A stretch of 64,000 nt of DNA from Yeguia hominis (GTDB lineage Bacteria > Bacillota > Clostridia > Oscillospirales > Acutalibacteraceae): positions 62,001-126,000 of the forward strand of contig NZ_JACRSN010000001.1 in the NCBI RefSeq assembly GCF_014384705.1, in the 5' to 3' direction. Positions within the stretch are counted from its first letter, which is position 1, and each line of letters opens with the position of its first letter. This document shows, piece after piece, positions 60,612 to 64,000 of this stretch. A program made the translations under genes and the position numbers. The notes under the pieces are model-generated. The model was not told the origin of the DNA. It searched no databases and saw only the letters and a program-made list of their open reading frames with translations.

Positions 60612-61655
60612 ATGAAAGGAACCATGAAAGTCTGTGTCTTAACCGGAAAACAAACGCTCGAATGGGTTGAACGCGAAATTCCGCAGCCGGCAAAAGGCGA
60701 ACTGCAAATCAAGCTGGAATATGTCGGGGTCTGCGGCTCTGATCTGCACTTTTATCAGGAAGGCCGCCTGGCAAACTGGACGCTCGACGGGCCGCTCGCA
60801 TTGGGACATGAACCCGGCGGTGTCGTCAGCGCCATCGGGGAAGGCGTTGAAGGGTTTGCAATCGGCGATAAGGTCTCCATTGAACCTGCTGTGCCGTGCG
60901 GCCAATGTGAAAACTGCCGCAGCGGACACTACAACCTCTGTCCCGATATTAAAATGCTGGCGATTCCGCACGAACGGGATGGCGTCAACGCCGAATACTG
61001 CGTGCACGATGCCTCCATGTGTTATAAACTCCCCGAAAATATGACGACGCTGGAAGGCGCCATGATCGAACCGCTGACAGTCGGGTTTCACGGCACGGAA
61101 CTTTCCGACGCCAAGCTGGGAGAATCTGCGGTCATTCTGGGCGCAGGCTGCATTGGGCTGTGCACGCTTCTGTGCCTTAAAGCGCGCGGTGTGTCGGAGA
61201 TCTATGTTGCTGATGTCATGGACAAGCGTCTCGAAAAAGCCAAAGCGCTCGGTGCAGCCAGAGTCTTTAACAGCCATCGGGAGGACATCGAGGCGTTTGT
61301 CAAAACGCTTCCGGGCAGCGGAGTCGACCAGGTTTATGAATGTGCCGGCAATCGCGCGACAACGCTTCAAACCGCTAGACTGATCAAGCGCGCAGGAAAA
61401 ATCACCTTGACCGGCGTTTCTCCGGAGCCGGTTCTGGAGTTAGATTTGGCTGCTCTGAATGCAATGGAGGGCACGATCTATTCGGTGTACCGGTATCGGA
61501 ATTTGTGGCCAAAGGCCATTGCAGCCGTTTCCTCGGGGATTCTGCCCTTAAAAGAAATCGTGTCCCATGTCTTCCCGTTTTCAGACTGCATTCGCGCAAT
61601 TGAATACAGCCTTCATCACAAAGATGAAGTCATCAAGGCGGTCATAAAAATGTAA
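60612..61655 (+). CDS. Zinc-dependent polyol dehydrogenase (L-iditol/xylitol type)
   Basis: A 347-residue medium-chain dehydrogenase, ATG 60612 behind AAAGGAG. Catalytic zinc ligands are in VGVCGSDLHFYQ and LGHEPGGVVSAIGEG; the structural zinc loop has four cysteines in CGQCENCRSGHYNLC. The cofactor loop GAGCIGLCTLL followed by YVADVMDKRLEKA with an acidic residue suggests NAD. Overall it resembles sorbitol (GutB) and xylitol dehydrogenases, which oxidise a polyol to a ketose. The substrate is not fixed by context. An 11-bp terminator lies upstream; none is clear after it. Confidence 0.9.
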   Translation: MKGTMKVCVLTGKQTLEWVEREIPQPAKGELQIKLEYVGVCGSDLHFYQEGRLANWTLDGPLALGHEPGGVVSAIGEGVEGFAIGDKVSIEPAVPCGQCENCRSGHYNLCPDIKMLAIPHERDGVNAEYCVHDASMCYKLPENMTTLEGAMIEPLTVGFHGTELSDAKLGESAVILGAGCIGLCTLLCLKARGVSEIYVADVMDKRLEKAKALGAARVFNSHREDIEAFVKTLPGSGVDQVYECAGNRATTLQTARLIKRAGKITLTGVSPEPVLELDLAALNAMEGTIYSVYRYRNLWPKAIAAVSSGILPLKEIVSHVFPFSDCIRAIEYSLHHKDEVIKAVIKM

Positions 61656-62079
61656 ATACCGTGGAGCGCAGGTGCTTTGCACGCTGCCCGGTTTTTTGTT
61701 TTCGAAATCGGACCGTTGCCCTGCTTTTTTAATTCTTCTAATTTTATCTGTTTCCATTTTGCTTCTCCTTTTTGCGCCCGGAAATCCGGTCTCGCAGAAG
61801 GGAGAAGCTTTTTAGTTGGAGGCTCTTTTATTCAGATTCGTGCAAAACATGCATTCCGGTTTACAAAATAAATTCCGTGTGATTCTGTGATATCGTTTGT
61901 ATGCGAAGAAAATCGCCGCTTGCGGCAGCTAGCATCTCCTTTTGCGCCGGTAATTTCGCTCTTGGTGAATTTTATTACAGCCGGTTGTCCGGTAGATTGG
62001 AACGCTGGGCCGCATGCACATCTTTGGCGGGTGCGGACGGTTCTTTGCGATATCGCTGTTGGCTATGGCTGCTTTTGAA
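61656..62079. other. Intergenic region upstream of CIRCE
   Basis: About 420 bases with no credible gene or RNA on either strand. Confidence 0.5.
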
Positions 62080-62106
62080 TTAGCACTCTATATATAAGAG
62101 TGCTAA
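62080..62106 (+). promoter_or_regulatory. CIRCE operator (HrcA site)
   Basis: TTAGCACTC, nine bases TATATATAA, GAGTGCTAA: an exact match to the CIRCE consensus with perfect 9-base arms. HrcA binds this element and is released on heat stress. It lies 194 bases before the Hsp20 stop-to-start unit begins to be translated at 62300, and 93 bases before the 17-codon ORF. Confidence 0.97.
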
Positions 62107-62198
62107 CAATTTACAATTTGGTCATATTTTATATGAGATTTTGTTACAAATGCAGCATAGAATAAAGGCATAGAAAAAAGAAAAGGAGGCGATCCCCA

Positions 62199-62252
62199 AT
62201 GGGTAGGAACACAGAGCCGTCCAGCGGGGCTGCCAATCATTCCAAAGAATAA
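62199..62252 (+). CDS. 17-residue ORF between CIRCE and hsp20
   Basis: ATG 62199 follows a strong AAAAGGAGGCGAT site and encodes MGRNTEPSSGAANHSKE before TAA 62252, 47 bases ahead of the Hsp20 start. The ribosome site is stronger than many in the window, which suggests translation. It might be a leader peptide, a remnant, or a short stress peptide; nothing in the sequence decides. Confidence 0.4.
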   Translation: MGRNTEPSSGAANHSKE

Positions 62253-62299
62253 AACGAAATCTTAAAAGCAAAGAACCGGATTCACAAGGAGGTATCTTT

Positions 62300-62719
62300 A
62301 TGTTTGAACTTACACCATTTGGACGCAGAAATCATGATTTGTTCCGCGATTTTGAAAATAACTTTTTTGGTGACCACTTTATGAGCGCCAATTCCTTCTG
62401 TACCGATATTAAAGACAAAGGCGACAAATATGTTTTGGAAGCCGATTTGCCGGGGTTCGATAAAGAAGATATCAAGGTAGATATCCACGATCACTACCTG
62501 ACCATTTCGGCAGAACACAACGAGTGCACCGACGAAAAAGACAAAGACGGCAACTACATCCGCCGCGAACGGTCTTACGGATCCTTCAGCAGAAGCTTCC
62601 AGATTACGGACGTCAAGACTGATGCGATTGAGGCTTCTTACAAACATGGCGTTTTGAAACTGGTGATGCCGAAAAAAGACGCGGTTGCACCGACTTCGAG
62701 ACGTCTTGAAATCCAGTAA
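62300..62719 (+). CDS. Hsp20 / alpha-crystallin small heat-shock protein
   Basis: A 139-residue protein, ATG 62300 behind AAGGAGG. The N-terminal MFELTPFGRRNHDLFRDFEN is typical of clostridial Hsp18/Hsp20. The alpha-crystallin domain runs VLEADLPGFDKEDIKVDIHD through ERSYGSFSRSFQITDVKTDA to the signature YKHGVLKLVMPKKD, with a terminal RRLEIQ holding the I-x-I-like interdomain motif in weak form. It binds unfolding proteins as an ATP-independent holdase. The CIRCE element upstream points to HrcA control, rather than the CtsR control known for hsp18 in some clostridia. Confidence 0.95.
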   Translation: MFELTPFGRRNHDLFRDFENNFFGDHFMSANSFCTDIKDKGDKYVLEADLPGFDKEDIKVDIHDHYLTISAEHNECTDEKDKDGNYIRRERSYGSFSRSFQITDVKTDAIEASYKHGVLKLVMPKKDAVAPTSRRLEIQ

Positions 62720-62757
62720 TCCATTCGATCTGCACGCTATGTGCAGATCCGTTCCAA

Positions 62758-62793
62758 AAACAGCCCGGCAGAAACTTCCGCCGGGCTGTTTTT
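62758..62793. terminator. Bidirectional terminator between hsp20 and the glycosidase
   Basis: AACAGCCCGGC and GCCGGGCTGTT flank a short loop, with A and T runs on both sides. It serves hsp20 on the plus strand and the converging minus-strand gene. Confidence 0.88.
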
Positions 62794-62827
62794 CTGCAAT
62801 TTTTCCTGCAAAAGGCGTTTTCTGCCG

Positions 62828-64000
62828 CTATTGCAAGACCTTCATGACATTGGCGACCTCCTGCTCGGTTTGTTCTTTTTCTAAATATTCCCAGGAATAA
62901 AACAGAAAGCCGTCGCATTCCGCTTTTCTTCCCAAGAGGACCTGCTGGCTCAAAATATCATCGGACTCTTGCCAGCTGCCGTCATCTGCATCCGATCCCG
63001 CTTTATAAACCGCAAGTCCGACGTAAAGCTTTGTGTTCGTATTTTTTACAAGCGCCCGCCAAGCATCCAAGGTATCGGCGTACGGCAGCGCCTGATTCTG
63101 CAGGCTGACATACATCTGCGGACAAAGATAGTCGACATATCCGGAAATCGCGCCCCAGGTAGAAACATCTGCCGCCATTCCCAAATCATTCTGCAGGTTT
63201 CCTTGCGGAGAAATTCCGAATACGACATCCGGATTTGCGTTTTTAATCGCCGCATAAACTGATGCGACCAGAGAATTGATGTTGGAGATCCGCCATTCCG
63301 AGAGAGAAAGCGATTCTCCGCTGCTTTTTGCAGCCGTCACATAGGCTGCATAGGCGGTCTCATCAAAAGAAGCATCCTGCGTCGGATAGAAATAATCATC
63401 AAACTGAATCCCATCCACCGCATAATTGGCAGCGATTTCCGCTGCGCCGTCCGCAATATACTGCCGCACTTCCGCATAAGCAGGGTTCATGTAGAGGCCG
63501 GTGTCCGTCTCCACGGTCCAATCCGCCTGATCCGGGCTCTGTTTCCATAGGCTGGCCGGATTGTTCTCTGCAAGCGCTGCCGGCGTCGCACTCGTCCGAA
63601 CCCGAAGCGGATTTATCCAGGCATGCAGCTGCATCCCGGCCGTGTGGCTCAGTTCCACCATAATGGCCAGCGGATCATATCCCGGATCTTTCCCCTGCGT
63701 TCCCGTCAGGATATGCGACCAGGGATACCGCTCGGAAGGATACAGTGCGTCCGAAAACGGGCGCACCTGTACAATCAGCGCGTTCATCCCCTTTTCTTTT
63801 GCCACCGCAACAATATTGGTAAACTTTTCGCGGAATGCCGACTCACTCTGGTCCTCCCCCATCGTCAAACTCATAAACGGCACCCAGACGCCGCGCAATT
63901 CTTCCCCATTCTGTTCCGGCTCAGGAGACCGCGATGGAGGTGCGGTTTTCGGCGTGGGTTCTGCTGCAGAAGACTCTGTGCTCTGCGGCGGCGCTTCCTG
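62828..64000 (-). CDS. GHL10-type family 10 glycosylhydrolase-like protein (5' end outside window)
   Basis: The frame stays open from the right window edge to TAA/TGA-type stop at 62828, at least 390 residues, so the start is missing. The portion at the edge is Pro/Ser/Glu-rich (APPQSTESSAAEPTPKTAPP), which suits a linker after a signal peptide or lipobox. The catalytic barrel begins LRGVWVPFMSLTM and has ALIVQVRPFSDALYPSERYP, QLHAWINPLRVR, YAVDGIQFDDYFYP and YVDYLCPQMYVSL. This is the GHL10/DUF187 family of secreted glycan hydrolases, thought to act on peptidoglycan or exopolysaccharide backbones. Spore cortex or wall modification is plausible. Confidence 0.88.
   Translation of the reverse strand, partial: QEAPPQSTESSAAEPTPKTAPPSRSPEPEQNGEELRGVWVPFMSLTMGEDQSESAFREKFTNIVAVAKEKGMNALIVQVRPFSDALYPSERYPWSHILTGTQGKDPGYDPLAIMVELSHTAGMQLHAWINPLRVRTSATPAALAENNPASLWKQSPDQADWTVETDTGLYMNPAYAEVRQYIADGAAEIAANYAVDGIQFDDYFYPTQDASFDETAYAAYVTAAKSSGESLSLSEWRISNINSLVASVYAAIKNANPDVVFGISPQGNLQNDLGMAADVSTWGAISGYVDYLCPQMYVSLQNQALPYADTLDAWRALVKNTNTKLYVGLAVYKAGSDADDGSWQESDDILSQQVLLGRKAECDGFLFYSWEYLEKEQTEQEVANVMKVLQ

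Noticed and set aside
1..64000. tRNA, rRNA, integrase or transposase genes
   Set aside because: No T-loop-like GGTTCGA(A/G)TCC with matching acceptor stem, no rRNA-like block and no DDE or tyrosine-recombinase motifs were seen by eye; a covariance search could still find a missed tRNA.

Overview
The window looks like chromosome from a sporulating, anaerobic Clostridia-class Firmicute, probably an Oscillospirales (Ruminococcaceae-like) gut bacterium. The evidence is an oxygen-sensitive class III ribonucleotide reductase (nrdDG), endospore genes (spoIVA, sipL, spoVM, spoIIID, a SpoIVFB-type protease), ATP-dependent PEP carboxykinase, AGGAGG-type ribosome sites and polyol-phosphate (teichoic-acid-like) polymerases. 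No rRNA, tRNA, CRISPR array or intact mobile element was seen.

Layout. 0-2.3 kb: 3'-truncated ABC ATPase/permease fusion, then a decayed NTF2-like gene. 2.8-6.4 kb: the conserved clostridial string DUF2344 protein, B12-binding radical SAM protein, M50 protease and a SpoIVFA-like membrane protein. 6.6-10.1 kb: spore-coat anchoring module spoIVA, sipL and an easily missed 26-codon spoVM, preceded by a 52-codon membrane protein. 10.3-13.5 kb: a frameshifted pnuC with a structured leader, a cytidylate-kinase-like protein and an SLC13-type permease. 14.0-16.4 kb: SDR, a 5'-truncated glycosidase and phage-like scraps. 16.6-21.8 kb: teichoic-acid-type operon (cytidylyltransferase plus two polyol-phosphate transferases), joined functionally by tagD and a third transferase fusion at 30.9-33.9 kb. 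22.2-29.1 kb: pckA, adenosine deaminase, nrdDG with promoter and NrdR-like boxes, EamA exporter. 29.2-31.3 kb: frameshifted galactonate dehydratase, spoIIID, tagD. 34.0 kb: sirtuin, followed by about 1 kb of nearly empty DNA.

35.8-45.0 kb is one carbohydrate locus on the minus strand: VOC protein, solute-binding lipoprotein (two in-frame amber codons), two permeases, then a separately promoted trio (ketose epimerase, FucI-like isomerase, beta-mannosidase-like GH2). The trio promoter has a perfect 16-bp-arm palindrome at the predicted start of transcription. 45.4-50.4 kb: hslO, DUF3892 protein, pyrR-uraA behind a PyrR attenuator, flavin reductase-rubredoxin. 50.7-58.6 kb: zinc-ribbon membrane protein, frameshifted FN3 surface protein, a sigma-region-2-like membrane protein, a 90-residue conserved-looking protein, and a TetR gene overlapping a sortase-type surface protein. 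59-64 kb: FAD oxidoreductase, polyol dehydrogenase, CIRCE-controlled Hsp20 preceded by a 17-codon ORF, and a partial GHL10-type glycosidase.

A recurring feature is damage by single events: NTF2-like, pnuC, dgoD, the solute-binding protein, FN3 protein and a truncated GH2. Some are in homopolymers and could be sequencing errors; others (two ambers in one gene, a lost N-terminal half) are more likely real decay.
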